64,000 nt of DNA, from contig NHNV01000012.1 in NCBI GenBank assembly GCA_002785995.1, positions 248,001 through 312,000 on the forward strand. Direction: 5' to 3'. Shown here piece by piece: positions 21,331-33,952 of this stretch (the stretch's first letter is position 1; every line of letters starts with the position of its first letter). The stretch comes from Mycosphaerelloides madeirae. Taxonomy: Eukaryota > Ascomycota > Dothideomycetes > Mycosphaerellales > Mycosphaerellaceae. The notes under the pieces are model-generated. The model was not told the origin of the DNA. It made no database searches and saw only the letters and a list, made by a program, of their open reading frames with translations. The position numbers and the translations under genes were made by a program.

Positions 21331-22088
21331 ATTAAGAGCGTGTACAATAGAATCAGATCATGGACAGCATTGCAGCATGCGGGATATACCGGAGTGATCA
21401 GGATGAGGGCAGCGTAGACCACGCGCTGTAAACTCACCTTCCTTCGCCGCGCCAGCTTGCGTACCGGCCTAGAGCAAGACTAGAATCAGAAAAGCTCGCC
21501 GCGTTTGTATAAAAGTCTTCTTTGTCGCTGTATCGTTTCTTCGATTACCCAGTTGCACGCAAGATTGGTCATATGCTTGCATTGATTACTGCTTTTACCA
21601 GTATGACTTGCGCGCATCGATTACGACCTGCAAGACGAATACGGCAAGCATTGGTCTCGATCCCTCTCGGACCACAGCATTGTCGCAGCTTGGAATGCGG
21701 TTTCACACAGACTAAGATGAATGATTGCACGGATTTCAGGTGAGTTTGATCATCCGCCTTTAAAATGACGTCTGCTGCACGCATCTGATAGGCGCGCCGG
21801 CAGAATTGGCAGGCCGTGGATAATCAGCAGGTGGCGGCGACCTCACTTCTCCCCTCACGATGCTCACTAATAACGATTCCTGTGCTTGGCCATGTGCGGC
21901 CGCTGGCCAAATGAGGGGCCCGCAATCGCTCCTTAGCCCTCGATTCTGCCGTCGATTATTGTATAAGTCTAGCCTGGGCTCGCTGCTGGCCCGTTTGTCC
22001 TGCAATTGACTTCGGTAGGTTTGGACGACTGAGAGTTTGTTTACACTGCGTCGTCACCTCTTCATTCTTTCCGATATATCCCTCAACA
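21331..22088. other. Intergenic, porin 3' flank and esterase promoter
   Basis: About 760 bp with no supported gene or repeat. Confidence 0.5.
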
Positions 22089-23800
22089 ATGGCTCACTTG
22101 TTTTGTAATCCTCTGTGGGCATTTGTTAGAATGCATTCCTCACCTTTGCCGCTGCTGCTGGCGTTGGCCGCGAGCGCACATGCCGTCGCGCCACAAGTCG
22201 AACTCGATTATGCGACGTACTTGGGAACTGCGAATCCCAATGGCGTTTCTCAATGGCTTGGAATGCGCTATGCTGCTCCTCCAGTTGGCGACCTTCGATT
22301 CGCCGCGCCTCAGCCTCCCGTCCAGGAAGAAGGCATCGTACCAGCACAAACCCATGGACCCATCTGTATCGGCACTGGGCAGGGACCTCCTACAGACACG
22401 ATGAATGAGGACTGCCTGGTCCTCGACATCTATGCGCCAAGCAACGCCACTTGCGAATCGAAGCTACCGGTCTACTTTTTTATTCAGGGTGGGGGGTTTA
22501 ATACGAACTCGAATCCGAACCAGAATGGCAGTGGGCTGGTTATGGCGAGCGAGTATAATATGATTGTGGTCAGTCATAATTATCGCGTGGGACCTTGGGG
22601 CTTCTTGGCTGCGCAGCAGGTGTTGGATGGAGGGAGTGTGAATAACGGGTTGAAGGATCAGAGGATGGCGATGGAGTGGGTGCAGAAATATATTGAAAAG
22701 TTTGGTGGTGACCCGAAGGTAAGTCTTGAAACGCGTGATTGAATTTGTAGAACAGGGCTGACATTTCTTAGGCTGTCACGATGGGAGGCGATTCTGCTGG
22801 CGGACAGAGTGTTTGCATGCACATCACTGCTTACGGCGGCCGTGACGATGGATTGTTCCAAGCAGCTGCGGCCGAATCACAATCCTTCCCTCCTCTCCGG
22901 ACCGTCAGTGAGTCCCAATTCGAATACAAGGGACTAGCCATGCGAGCAAACTGCTCCGGCGCAACCGACACTCTCGCATGTCTCCGCAGCCTCTCCGCCG
23001 CAGACCTCCAAGCCGTGAATGTCAACCAGCCTTACCCTGGAGCCCAAGCTCCGCCTCTCTACATGTACGGCCCGACTCTAGACTTCGACTTCGTCAGCGA
23101 CTACACCTATCGCGCCTACGCCCAAGGGAAATTCGTCCAAGTCCCCGCCATCTACGGCGACGACACGAACGAAGGCACAGTCTTCGTACCCGTCAACACA
23201 AGCAGCTACATGGACAGCGATACCTTCATGCAAGACCAATTCCCTGCTCTCACGCTGGCGCAACTCGGCAAGCTGCGCGAACTCTACCCCGTCAACGAGT
23301 ACCCCATCTTCCCAAATTCAGGCCCGTACTGGCGCCAGCTCGCAGCCGTCTACGGCGAGATGCGTTACATCTGTCCCGGCATTTTCATCTCCCGCGCCTA
23401 CGCCAACTACTCCATTCCGAACTACAACTACCACTGGAACGTCATCGATCCAGCCGCCGCAGCCACAGGTTACGGCGTCACGCACACCGTTGAAGTAAAC
23501 GCCATCTGGGGCCCGTTAAACACAAACGGCAACGCTCCAGCATCCTATTACCTAGGCGGCGTCAATTACCCCATCGTACCCGTTGTCCAGGGTTACTGGA
23601 CTTCTTTCGTCCGGTCCGTAGGCGATCCAAATAAGTACCGTTTGCTGGGCACTCCTACGTGGGAGGAGTTCACGAAGTGGGGTGGGTTTGATACGAGATT
23701 GATGTTCCAGACGAATAATACGCATACGGAGGATATTCCTGCGGATCAGTTGGAGAGGTGTGAGTATTTGTGGAGTATTGCGTTGGAGTTGGGGCAGTAA
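22089..23800 (+). CDS. Secreted type-B carboxylesterase/lipase
   Basis: An alpha/beta-hydrolase of about 552 residues after removal of a 53-nt intron (22719-22771, GTAAGT...TTAG). A second Met at 22131 begins the better signal peptide ('MHSSPLPLLLALAASAHA'), so secretion is likely from either start. Signatures: 'EDCLVLDIYAP' (type-B motif 2, about residue 107), the oxyanion region 'FIQGGGFN', and the nucleophile elbow 'TMGGDSAGGQS' with Ser218. The acid is probably in 'DDTNEGTVF' (about 343), and the catalytic His in 'GVTHTVEVNAIWG' (about 446). The elbow has Asp before Ser (GDSAG) rather than the usual Glu. It may release an acid or alcohol outside the cell for the neighbouring transporter and CoA-pathway genes; that link is inference from position. 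Confidence 0.9.
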
Positions 23801-24190
23801 GAGAACGTGTTGGCGTGGATTGGGCAGCTAATTGTTGGGATATACGGTTTGGGTAGCAAGCGACAGGATTGCCTGGAGTATGAAGTTGTTCCCAGCACAC
23901 ATTGCGTTTTTGTTTACAGACACTGTGTTGGAAGTGAGATTGCCAGGCGATCAGTCTACTCGAAGACTTCTTGTGCTGCAAAAGACGAAGAGATAGATAA
24001 TGAACAACGCAATGTCGATGATGATGAACACTTCATACTCATTCATTACAAATATTTGCGGACAGTACATATCTCGCGAGAGGCTTCTACTCTGAGCCAA
24101 AATACCTCCTTTTGCTGCTTCAGCAGCGCCAGCCAAGCGATACAGGGACAAGAACTGTCTGCCTCCCGCAAAACTTCCCATCTCACTCAC
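23801..24190. other. Convergent 3' flanks of esterase and transporter
   Basis: About 390 bp between two stop codons. Nothing specific was seen. Confidence 0.5.
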
Positions 24191-26151
24191 TTAAGCCGCT
24201 TGTTCTGCATTTGCTGTCTGCTTCTTCTCTTTCTTCATCGTATGACTCGTACCAGCCACATAGTTCTCAGTGCTCTTATCATTATTCGTCGTGAAAAAAG
24301 CCAGAATGACTGCAGTCCCCGAGAAAGCAAGCTGGACCAAGAGTACGGTACTCGCTGCAGCGGCAAAAGCATTTCTATAGGGCTCTTGGACAGCTGCCTG
24401 GATAGTGGGTGTGATACCCGGGACGGCGGAGTACTGTCCCTTGTTTTGCAATGCGGCGGCAAGCGCCGGAAGGGAAGACTCGGGGAGGTTCATCATTCGA
24501 GCGACGGGATAGACATATTGCGGGATGGTGACGAGGAGGCGGTTTCCGAGTGTTGCATTGAAGATCGCGAGGCCGATGGCACTGACGAAGTTACGTGTGC
24601 TGCCGCTGAGACCGCCACCTTGTCCAATTTCTTCTTGAGAGCGGAGAGGGAACGTGGATGTCGTGATGGAGACGGACTCGACGATTCCCATTGCGTAGGC
24701 GCCAGGGATGATGAGGCCAAGGGTGAGCGGTCGGTTTTGCAAGTCTGCGGAAGCGGCAGTCAACAGCGTTGCGGCGATGATAGAGGAGCCGATCATAGCA
24801 TATCGAGGTCCGACGACCCAGACAATGGGTCCGTGGCACATCTGTGCAAAGACGAAGGCCATGTTGATCAATCCAGCCAAAGTGCCAACATCGTATTCAC
24901 TGATCTCTCCGCGGCCGTAATAGATGATCGTGACGACTTGTGGGAAGACAATGGCTCCACCGTAGTAGACCAGAGCTCCGATACCTGTATTCCAGGCAGC
25001 GGCTTGGAAGCGGAGATTCGTGAAAAGATGGAGTGGAAGATAAGGTTCCTTGCCTCGCTTCTTCACGAAGATTTCGTAGAGAGGTAGGAGGGCGAAGAGA
25101 GTTACGCCGCCGATGACCATGGTCACGATAACGGGAGCTGAGTTCCAGGGGTATAAGACTCCACCCCAGTTTAAGCCGAAGATGAAGATACATAGGCTGC
25201 CGCTGTACAGGATCAATCCGATCCAATCGAAATTAATGAATAGATCCCGAGCCAGTCTCTTACGGTGCAGCATGCTGAAGGTCGGCGGGTGGTAGAAGAG
25301 GTACCAGGAAATGACGCTCGTTGCGTTGATGGCGATGAGGAAGTAGAAGCAGTTTCGCCAGCTTCCAGGGTAGGTCAAGAAATTGTATGCGACTCTCGCT
25401 GCCAGAGGACTCGTAGGAGTGGTCATCATGTAACAGTAACTGTTTGCCAGGTATCTGTACTTCATCGGGACCAGCTCAGCGACGACCCAGAAAAAGGACT
25501 GCTGGAAAGCGACGGCGACACCAATGAAGACTTCTGCGGCGATGAGAGTGTTGACATTTTGAGCTGTGGCACCGATAATTGATCCGATAAGGGCGAGAAC
25601 CGAACCGATGATGAAGAACCTTTCCAGGATATGTGTCAATGAGAATTCAGGGTGTGAAGGGGCGAGACGTGCTTACCAGCGTCGACCAAATATATCCGAT
25701 AGTTGACCGACCATAAGAAAAAAGATTGCACCACCGCAAAGATTGACCAGGGGCACCCAATTGATGTTCGGGTCAGGGCCGATATCCTCATTGATCTCAG
25801 TGAGGATAGGCGCAATCAACCCATAGCCTGGTAAAAACAAATTTATCAGCTTTCTATTCACTTCTTGCTCACTACCATGCAGAGGCACTCACCTCCAATA
25901 CCACCCATGAATGCCATTCCCGTAGCAAACATGGTTCCAATGAAGTTCACCGACAGCCAATAACTCTTGTCGATCTTGTTCGAGTTCCGTCCCTTGGCTT
26001 CGTCTGCTCGGTCATCGTCCTCTCTGTGGTCGACGTACGATGTATCGACATATTGTAGTTCTCTGCCGGTACCCTTTTCGATGTTGTGTTCGGTAGCCAC
26101 TCTCTCGATATGCTCCTCACGGGAGTTGTCTGAAGATTTATCGAGATCCAT
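24191..26151 (-). CDS. MFS transporter, TRI12/siderophore-type, 14-TM class
   Basis: About 612 residues from three exons (26151-25893, 25827-25677, 25619-24191), with introns of 65 and 57 nt and consistent phases. A hydrophilic N-terminus of about 70 residues precedes helix 1 ('YWLSVNFIGTMFATGMAFMGGIGG'). Exon 2 carries the MFS motif A region 'VGQLSDIFGRRWFFIIGSV' across an exon junction. The remaining helices follow the pattern of fungal TRI12-like drug/siderophore H+ antiporters, including 'SWRNCFYFLIAINA' and 'STRNFVSAIGLAIF'. The tail is Lys-rich and cytosolic. The substrate is unknown. Its place next to the CoA-pathway genes suggests transport of the pathway substrate or product. Confidence 0.88.
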
Positions 26152-26870
26152 GTTGATATGGCTTGACAAGTTTGAAAAATGGAGACAACGTCAGGAGAAG
26201 TGGAGCGCTGACTTCTACTTCTTGAAGCTTTCCATATAAGGGAGCGTCGTTGTTCTGATCCAGTAATCCGAGCGCTGGTGCTTACACTTTCGAGAGATGG
26301 CCAGGAACGAGCAATCATGAGGCTGCCCGCTCGTCGGATAGTCTCCCGCCGTGTGCGATGGTCGTCGAATCCACTGATCGACCTCGAGCCGGGGTACATG
26401 TGATCAATGAAACAGTTTGGTTCCTTTTGATTTTGATCCAGACGATGAAAGTGACAAGCTAAGATACTATCTTCATCGACTTCACCATTTCCTATTGAGG
26501 AAAAAAGACACCAATCGGCCACCTCACACATGTTTGTTTTGTTGCCCAAGAAGCTAGCCAAATTGAAGGGAAGGGATAGCGAGTTAGGGTGAAAAGAGCT
26601 ATTGCTTATGCAGTATGCACTCTGTGTCCCGAAAGGCGGGGACATTGTTCGAAAATGTTGATTCGGGAGTGATGAACGAAAAGCAGCTGCAGCAATGCAG
26701 AGGCGCCGTTGACGCCACAACTCACGACCTCAGTCTCGATCAACTGTTCCGTACGACCGAACTGTCGGTAGTCGCTTCATCGGATCCAGGACATGTTCGT
26801 CTTATGCAAGCAGGTCGCATTATCTGTCTCTTGAACAATAGGAAGTGGCTGAACGTGTGTATCAGTACTT
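26152..26870. other. Intergenic, transporter promoter
   Basis: About 720 bp upstream of the transporter and downstream of the thiolase-like gene. No gene or repeat was recognised. Confidence 0.5.
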
Positions 26871-27918
26871 CTATAGTCTTGCCAACGCCGCACGGTCGCC
26901 TCCTTTTGCGGCGAGCTCAAAATGCTCGCCGGGTGCGTCGAGCGGTGCAAAATGCGAACTTGTCATCACATGTGCCAGATCCTCGCGAGATATTTCTCGC
27001 ACTTCGACAGCCGGGTTGTATCCCAGGCGCTCTCTGCCGTCGCGCACATTCTGTACCTCTTCCCAAATCAATGCTGACCGGCCGTCTGAGCGCCGTAGCA
27101 CGACTGCGCTAGCAGAACCGTCTGCACCGAGGACAAGCTGTAGACAATGCTGTGCCTTCGAAGGCCGACCGCTTGCCCAGCCTCGCAGCTGCCATACAAG
27201 ATCGCATAGGTTCGCAAGTCCTGTGGTGCCCGTAATCGATTGGTCTGAGCCAGTGCCAATTCGAGGAGCAACCTCGAATTCACTCAGTACTTGTTTCGCA
27301 TTCTGGATGTCCACTAGAATGTCCAGTATCTGAAGGTCTTTCTGCTCGATACGTGCCTGTCTCAGGGCTGTATCCAGCGCCGCTCTTACTGTTCGAGGTA
27401 GGTCGGGGCCGTTCACGGTAGATGAGTGTATGCTGTTTGCGAATGAGATTCCGCGAATGCTTACGGATCCGTCTTTCAGGTATGCGTGCGAGGTCAAGAA
27501 GAGATCGGAGACCAGCACCACGCCAATCAGCCAAACCTGAGTCTGATCAGCTGCAGCACGCAGTTTGGCAAAAGTTCATCAGGATACGAACCTGTGATTG
27601 CTGGGCGTCCGTATCAAATCCGACGAGCAATGAGCACTCGGATTGCTTTGATATGACGCTTTGAGAGGCAGCAAGCAGTCCAGAATGATTATTGATCTCG
27701 CAGATAGGCGCTCCTCGCTTGCCGAAAGCATCGAAACTTGAGGACGGTACTCGCAAGTCGTCCAGAAAGCAAGCAAAGCTCGAGTCTATGTCGGCATATG
27801 TGATTCCGGCATCGAGCAGGGCTTTTGTAGCTGCAGAAAGTGCGAACTTGTGTAGATGAACGCGGTCCGCAGCCTTCGTTATTCCAACGCCCGCGATATG
27901 TGCTTGCGATAGCCGCAT
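26871..27918 (-). CDS. SCP2-thiolase-like protein lacking catalytic residues, PTS1 'ARL'
   Basis: About 330 residues from two exons (27918-27592, 27536-26871; intron GTTCGT...TCAG, 55 nt, phase 0). The N-terminus fits the SCP2/lipid-transfer thiolase fold: 'AHIAGVGITKAADR', 'ATKALLDAGITYADID', 'APICEINNHSG', 'SECSLLVGFD'. Where active thiolases have NNC-(A/S)-TGS, this protein has NNHSG (His78 in place of the nucleophilic Cys). The later block 'GSDQSITGTTGLANLCDLVWQLRG' matches the GHPLGATG..QLRG region but lacks the GHP histidine. It is also shorter than the usual 390-450 residues. The C-terminus ends ARL, a good peroxisomal PTS1. Possible roles are a pseudoenzyme partner or a retro-aldolase, as for bacterial Ltp2-type thiolase-fold aldolases. 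An alternative start is at 27996. Divergent from the acyl-CoA synthetase. Confidence 0.75.
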
Positions 27919-28520
27919 CGTGACGAGTATGTTGTCCGAATCTTCAATCGTCCAGTGTCCAGGACGCCGAGAGGAAGAGTGCGCGGCGGAGGGCATGCCA
28001 ATCGCACACTCCAAGACTGGCGCTCGATGCACATTGCCAGCGGTGAAGGCGCAACAGTCCCGATCTGTAACGGCATCATCATCGCGCAGATCGAGCGGAG
28101 TGAGGCTGGGTATATGCAAGAGGCTGCGATACCTTGTCCTGTGAGCAGAGGCGAGGTTAAAACAGGCTCATTGGTCAGCGCCTTGAAATCCGGGGAATTG
28201 GAGGCCCACGTGACTGTGGGTGCGTCTTTTGCTCGCCCTGCATTCGCTTGTTCTTTCTTACTCCGCCACCCCTCGTTACCTTCGTAGCACTGCCCTCGAT
28301 CGGCAGTATGCCTCGTATCGAGCCTGCGATTGACAAGATGATAATGCCATGGTGGTCTGGAGCTCTTGAGATGAGCTGTAGCTGCAGACCGTACAGGCCA
28401 TGATGCTACCGCCGCTGCAGGTCGGCTGTGTTTTCGTGTCTTGAGATTTTTGGGGGAATGTTGAACACACTTGGAGAGAAGAAAGACGATAAAGAGGATA
28501 TACCCATCATTCTCCCCAGA
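27919..28520. promoter_or_regulatory. Shared divergent promoter of the thiolase-like and acyl-CoA synthetase genes
   Basis: About 600 bp between two divergent starts, compatible with co-regulation. No CCTCGG/CCGAGG (FarA/FarB-type) site was seen on reading through. Confidence 0.4.
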
Positions 28521-30553
28521 ATGGCCTCCGAGATCCACCAGCCTGGTCCGCGAACGCAAGAGGAGCAGGATGAACGTCCACCCTCGATCGTGTATGGGCC
28601 ATCGCAGCCGGTGCCGCTCACGATGACCTTCAGCCAGCTCTTGGACCATCATGCTACGATCAATGGCGATAGGCCGGCCGTAATATCCCATCCACAAGGA
28701 GGATTGGAGCTGAGCTTTCGCAAACTCCGCGAACGAAGCATACAACTGGCACGAGCAATGTCAAAAGATGGCATCGGGAAGGGCGATCTGGTTGCTATAA
28801 CGCTGGGAAGTCGTGTGGAGTACTTTGAGACGTTCTTCGCAGTTGCACGATTGGGTGCTGCTTTAGTGTTATTGAACTATGCTTATGCTGAATCCGAAAT
28901 GCTGGCATTGCTGAAAATTGTTCGTACGTTGGAACTCATTTGCAAAAAGGATACAGAAGAGCAACATCTGACATTGACCAGGACCAAACATGCTCGTGGC
29001 TTCTCCTGGCTTCACATTCTACGACAATACGAAACTGTTACCCAAAATCGCTTCGGAAATACCGGTCATTGAGAAGTTCATCATCATGGAAGACATCGAG
29101 GGCAAATACAAACTCAGCATCAAGGAACAACTGGATAGATCTGCTTGGTACGAGGAGTACCTGAACCAATTCGAGCCTACGGAAGACGATTCTGTATTAC
29201 CAACAGTCTCAATATCCCCACATGATATGGTCAATGTGCAATTTACATCAGGTGAGATCTAAGTGCGTTTGATCGAGGAAGGAACACTGTGCTAATGTTT
29301 GCATCTGCCCAGGAAGCACTGGACTGCCCAAATCGGTTGCACTCTCACACTACAACATCATGAACTGCGGACGATATATTTGGCAACAGACAAGAATGAC
29401 AGAGCAAGATCGCATTTGTCTACCAGTACCGCTTTTCCATTCGTTCGGCATGATAGTCGGTATGATTTCTTGCACTTTATTGTCTGTATATAAGATCTAC
29501 GTCTCTGACTTTGCGTATAGGAATCAGCTCCAGCACTGTAGCAGGCTCAGCCCTCATCCTCCCTCACGAAATCTTCAACTCGCGGAAAACTCTCCAATGC
29601 ATAGATCGCTATAAATGTACCGCGATCTACGGTGTCCCAACCATGTTCGTCACCGAAATGGAACTCAAAGAGTTCGATTCAATAGATCGTTCCACGATCA
29701 AATTCGGTATCATAGCTGGAGCCGCCATGCCTCCCGAACTCCTCAAACGTATCGTCACAACCTTCCCCGTCCCTCGTCTTTACACCTGCTGGGGTATGAC
29801 GGAACTCAGCTCCTTCGTGACGATGATGCACGAAACCGACCCTTACACCAAGAGGATCAAAACCGCCGGCCGCCTGTTCCCGCATTTCGTAGCGAAGATC
29901 GTCGAGCCTAACACGGGAAAAGTGCTACCTTGGGGTGAAAAGGGAGAGATCGTGGCGAGTGGATACGGACAGATGTCAGCATACCTCAACAACCCCGAAA
30001 AGACCGCTGAGACGCTCAAATACCATCCGGAAGATCTGCTTCCAGGCGGCGTCGGCGGCTTAGACGATGGCACCGTCCTTCGGAAATGGATGCACACGGG
30101 TGACGAAGGCTATCTCGATGCAGAAGGATACTTCATCATTTCTGGCCGCATCAAAGACCTCATCATTCGCGGCGGAGAAAACATCTCGCCTATGGAGATC
30201 GAGGACCAGCTTATCGAGCACGAGTCTGTAGCTGTGGCATCGATTGTTGGCATCCCGGATGAGAAGTATGGCGAAGAATTGGGCGCTTTTGTGGAGTTGA
30301 GAGAGGGGAGGAAGAAGCCCAGTGATGAGGAATTGAGGGATTTTGTGAAGCAGAAGTTGGCTAGGTTCAAGGCTCCGAGGTATTTCTTTTGGTTGGGGAG
30401 TGGAGGCGATGTTCCAAATGAGTGGCCACAGACGACGAGTGGGAAGGTATGTGCTTGGAGACTCAACGAGGTGCAGAACGTGGCTAATACTTGTCGCAGA
30501 TTTCTAAGCCACACTTGAGGAAGCTGGTCGAGAAGTTGGTGCAGAAGAAGTAA
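28521..30553 (+). CDS. Acyl-CoA synthetase (AMP-binding, ANL superfamily)
   Basis: Activates a carboxylic acid to its CoA thioester through an acyl-adenylate. Five exons with introns 28924-28981, 29252-29312, 29460-29520 and 30447-30499 give 599 residues. Core motifs: A3 'FTSGSTGLPKSVALSH' (about 222-237, rebuilt across intron 2), 'YGVPTMF', A5 'YTCWGMTELSS', A7/A8 'HTGDEGYLDAEGYFIISG' and 'RIKDLIIRGGENISPMEIE' (about 465-500), and the catalytic Lys motif A10 'TTSGKISKPHLRKL' across the last intron. It resembles fungal medium/long-chain or aryl acid ligases of the 4-coumarate-ligase-like branch. The C-terminus QKK is not a standard PTS1. An upstream in-frame ATG at 28458 would add 21 residues. 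Substrate unknown; neighbours suggest a peroxisomal catabolic role. Confidence 0.9.
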
Positions 30554-30760
30554 AGAGGATACAGGCTCTAACATCTGTCGCTGATGGCACCCTCATCTCT
30601 CATCTTCTCAGTGTGCTGACAATTTTGGTAACGGATACGACAACGCTTGAGACAAATATTGAAAATAAAAAGAGTTGTTAGATAACATTCGAACGACTAT
30701 CTGTGAAGAGAGCAGTGTGGATGTAAGACGCTAGCAGAATAAAAACACCTGAATGATCGT

Positions 30761-32726
30761 TCACTGCACCTTGATGTATCCGTTCGTGCCATTGGTGTGG
30801 ACGCCATTCGTGCCTTTGACACCATTGACGCCATTGACCTTGTGTGCACCAGCAGTCTGCTGCTTAATAAATTCGGCCGCTCTCTCGGCGATGCCAAAGG
30901 CGGGCATCTAGAAGATATCTTAGATATCGCCTACCAAGCGAAATATGAGGCACTTACCTGAGTGTGGCCACTGTGCAACGTCGGCATTATCGAACAATCG
31001 ACAACGCGCAAGTTCTTGCATCCGTACACGCGAAGATACTTGTCAACCACAGCCATTTCATCATCTTCCTTGCCCATCTTGCAAGTTCCACCGGGATGAT
31101 ACGATGTCGAGGCGTACTTCTGCACGAACGGCTGCCAGTCTTCATTTGTCTTATTGAGGTGGTGGGAAGCACCGTGCGGCCAGCCGCCCTTGACGATATC
31201 CTTCGTACCGTCACCTGTCATGACGACTTCATTGGCGAAACGCACGCCCTCGGACATCATGAGCAGATCACGTCTATCGGAGAGGTATCGTGGGTCGACG
31301 AAGGGCGGCTCAAAAGGATCGAGCGATTTGATCTTGACTTCGCCACGGGACATGGCACCGCAGAGGAAACCGCACATGGAGAAGGCCCACTCGCCCTCTT
31401 TGGGCTTGTCGGTATATTCTGGCGGGCCTCCGTAGCAGGTGGTGTTGAAGAACTCCATGTTTGGCTGGCTTTCGGTGAGGTCCATAGGATCACGGCCTTC
31501 ACGACGAGGGAACGACCGCCACTCTTCGCTTTCCTTCTCGAGACGATCGCTCAGGCGTGCGAAGGCAAAGGCACCGAAGGGAAAAGTAGAAAGCCAGCCA
31601 GACTTCTTCTCTTTCCATTCCTTGTGGCCGTTAGCGTAGGCATCAGGGTCGTGGTTCACTCGAGCATCGTCGGTCAGATTCGGTTCGCTGAGCTCGTAAT
31701 ACATGAAGATAAGCTGATGATCTTGCAAATTCTGGCCCAGACCGGGGACGTCGAGTATGACAGGGATGTTGAGCTCGTCTAGGACAGCTTTGGGACCAAT
31801 GCCAGAGCGCATTAAGATAGCGGGAGTGCAGTAGGTTCCGCCAGCCATCAATACCTCTCGGCTCGCGTATGCAGTGTATCGTTTGCCGTCGTTGTCCACG
31901 TACTCAACACCTGTGGCCTCCAATTCTCCGTTTTGTCCCTGTCCGAAGAGGACCTTGTCAACTGTCCTGTCGCACTCGATTGTAACATTTGATCGCTCCA
32001 TGTCCTTGATGATGTAGTCTGCAGCAGTCGTACGGGAACCTTCCCAGGTTGACCGCATGGCATGGCCGCAGCCATTGGCGGATTCACCTGTACTGAACAT
32101 GTCTGGCTTGTATTCCAGGCCCTTGGACTGGAAGGATTTGAACATTTTGTGGGCAAGTGGGAAAGGAGCCGCTGCAGGCTCGATGATGAGCGGGCCATCG
32201 TATCCATGAGCCTCCTCATTGTGTGGGAACCATTTCTTGGGTCTGAACCCTTCGGCCTGGTCCTATTAGCGACAATATGAAAGCTCATGTTGGGTTCGCA
32301 TACCTTCTTCATCGCCCTGTACATCTCATCGCCATTCCACTCTGGGAAGCCCCAGTCGTCGTAGTCTTGCTTCACTCCGCGAATGCAGATAGTACCATTC
32401 GACCCGCTACTTCCACCGAGGAACCTTCCACGAGGTAGTCTGCATTCTTTTCCCTTGAGTCCTGCTTGTGGCGTTGATACGATATTCCAGTCCAATTTGC
32501 CCGAATGGCAATTGGTCCAGGCGCCTGGCATCTGCACATCGTCTATATCTGCACTGTGAGAGCCGGCTTCAATGATGAGGATCTTCAGACTCGGGTCTTC
32601 CGCCAATCTTGCTGCAACAATAGGGCCGCATGTGCCGCCACTGTGTCGTTCTGTTAGCACGAATATAGATATATTCAGCTTGCAGTAGACATACCCTACA
32701 ACGACATAATCATAAGTCTGAGCCAT
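30761..32726 (-). CDS. GMC oxidoreductase (FAD-dependent alcohol/choline dehydrogenase-like)
   Basis: About 606 residues from four exons (32726-32695, 32640-32304, 32262-30958, 30907-30761). The first 54-nt intron splits the FAD motif, which reads 'DYVVVGGGTCGPIVAARL' when spliced. 'RGRFLGGSSGSNGTICIRG' is the GMC signature 1 region. The C-terminal active site has 'TSYHPGGTCKMG' (His about 511) and 'LHSGHTQMPAFGIAERAAE' (His about 556), a His/His pair as in glucose oxidase. No signal peptide, so intracellular. The protein ends in an unusual Asn/Gly/Val-rich tail ('KVNGVNGVKGTNG') of about 30 residues with no PTS1. It probably oxidises an alcohol to an aldehyde; the substrate is unknown. It shares a 1.2-kb divergent promoter with the lyase at 33953. 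Confidence 0.92.
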
Positions 32727-33952
32727 TTTCGCCACTGTCGATAAGGGTCCGATGTATAGGAGGGATGACTTGGAAAGTGAAGGACTTGTCGTTCGAGAGA
32801 CACTTTTGGCCAAGACAGCGTCACTGTGCTGCTGCCAACATATGAACAACAAAGCTCCTAACGACCGAAATTCGGAAACGACTCTACAACTCTGATGCTG
32901 AGCTCCAATCCTCTACAGCTTACGAGCGGGGGCGGCAGCTCCCATTGCAGCTGCATATCGAGGCTATGAAACGGTGCCTTGTCTCGTGAACAAGCCATAA
33001 GTAGCCTTGTTGATATTTGTCACCGCACGGCATTAGCATTGGTCTCTTCGTGACCTCATCGCTGTACTTCTCAGGAATGAATCTCACGTAGCAGATCATG
33101 GCTGGCGTCTAGGCTGCGGAGGTGCAGTGGTGGACATGTATCTTATGGTGTACCGTTGCAAAGCGTGGGTTTCCATAATCAGCAAATATTGGCCGAACGA
33201 TCGATCACTGGATGGCATCCGTTGGTCCGTAAATCGCAAGCCGCCGATGGTTTCTTGGAGCTTGAAGGTGCATGATGGCTTGAAAAGTTGCTATGTTTCT
33301 GCCATATCATTTGTGGCTGTCCAATATCAGCAGAAACAGTCCTTCCAACCGGGCCATTGACCAGCGGGGTGAAGAGCGCTTTCACGCGTTCCGGGGTGGC
33401 GGTACATGAGGCTGTACGAGGCTGGGCGTCGCGGTATCTGCCAAGAGCAAAGACCACAGTGGTTGCTGGTTCGCGATGTTGTTGTGAAGTCGAAAGGGGA
33501 AATGGACGCGGCCTGCAGTAAGAAGCCCCGCTCGGTCGCGCCCACATAACCAATTAGGGGTGGGGAAGATGGTCTGAGATCTAAGACAAGCGTTGCTTCC
33601 AATTTCTGGAACTTGCTTCTCCTTCAGCCGACGAACTCGTCTCGAGCATCCACGTCCATCACTCCGCCTCGCTCATCATCGTGCAGCACCCCCTCCGCAA
33701 TAATGGGTGCAATCAATCGGCTATCTCGATTTGGCTATTCATCACGTGTAGTACAGACCGTGATCTGGTGCCGTGGAAGCAGGAGGGCGTGAAGCACTGC
33801 CTGTAGCGTAGCAGGATTGGCCTGGCATCTGTAAGGAAGACTGTACTCACAACTTCAGAATATCGCTACACTATCAGAATTAAAGCAGCCAAGAACTTTC
33901 TCTTTCACTCTTGCAGCCACCTCTTCTGTACTGACAGTACCGCTACTTCAAA
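32727..33952. promoter_or_regulatory. Divergent intergenic region between GMC oxidoreductase and ThDP lyase
   Basis: About 1.2 kb with no convincing gene. Likely holds both promoters. Pyrimidine-rich tracts (CTTTCTCTTTCACTC) directly precede the ATG at 33953. No known regulator site was identified with confidence. Confidence 0.4.

Noticed and set aside
23807..25087. 426-codon plus-strand frame
   Set aside because: It is antisense to the MFS transporter exon 3, which has clear membrane helices and MFS motifs.
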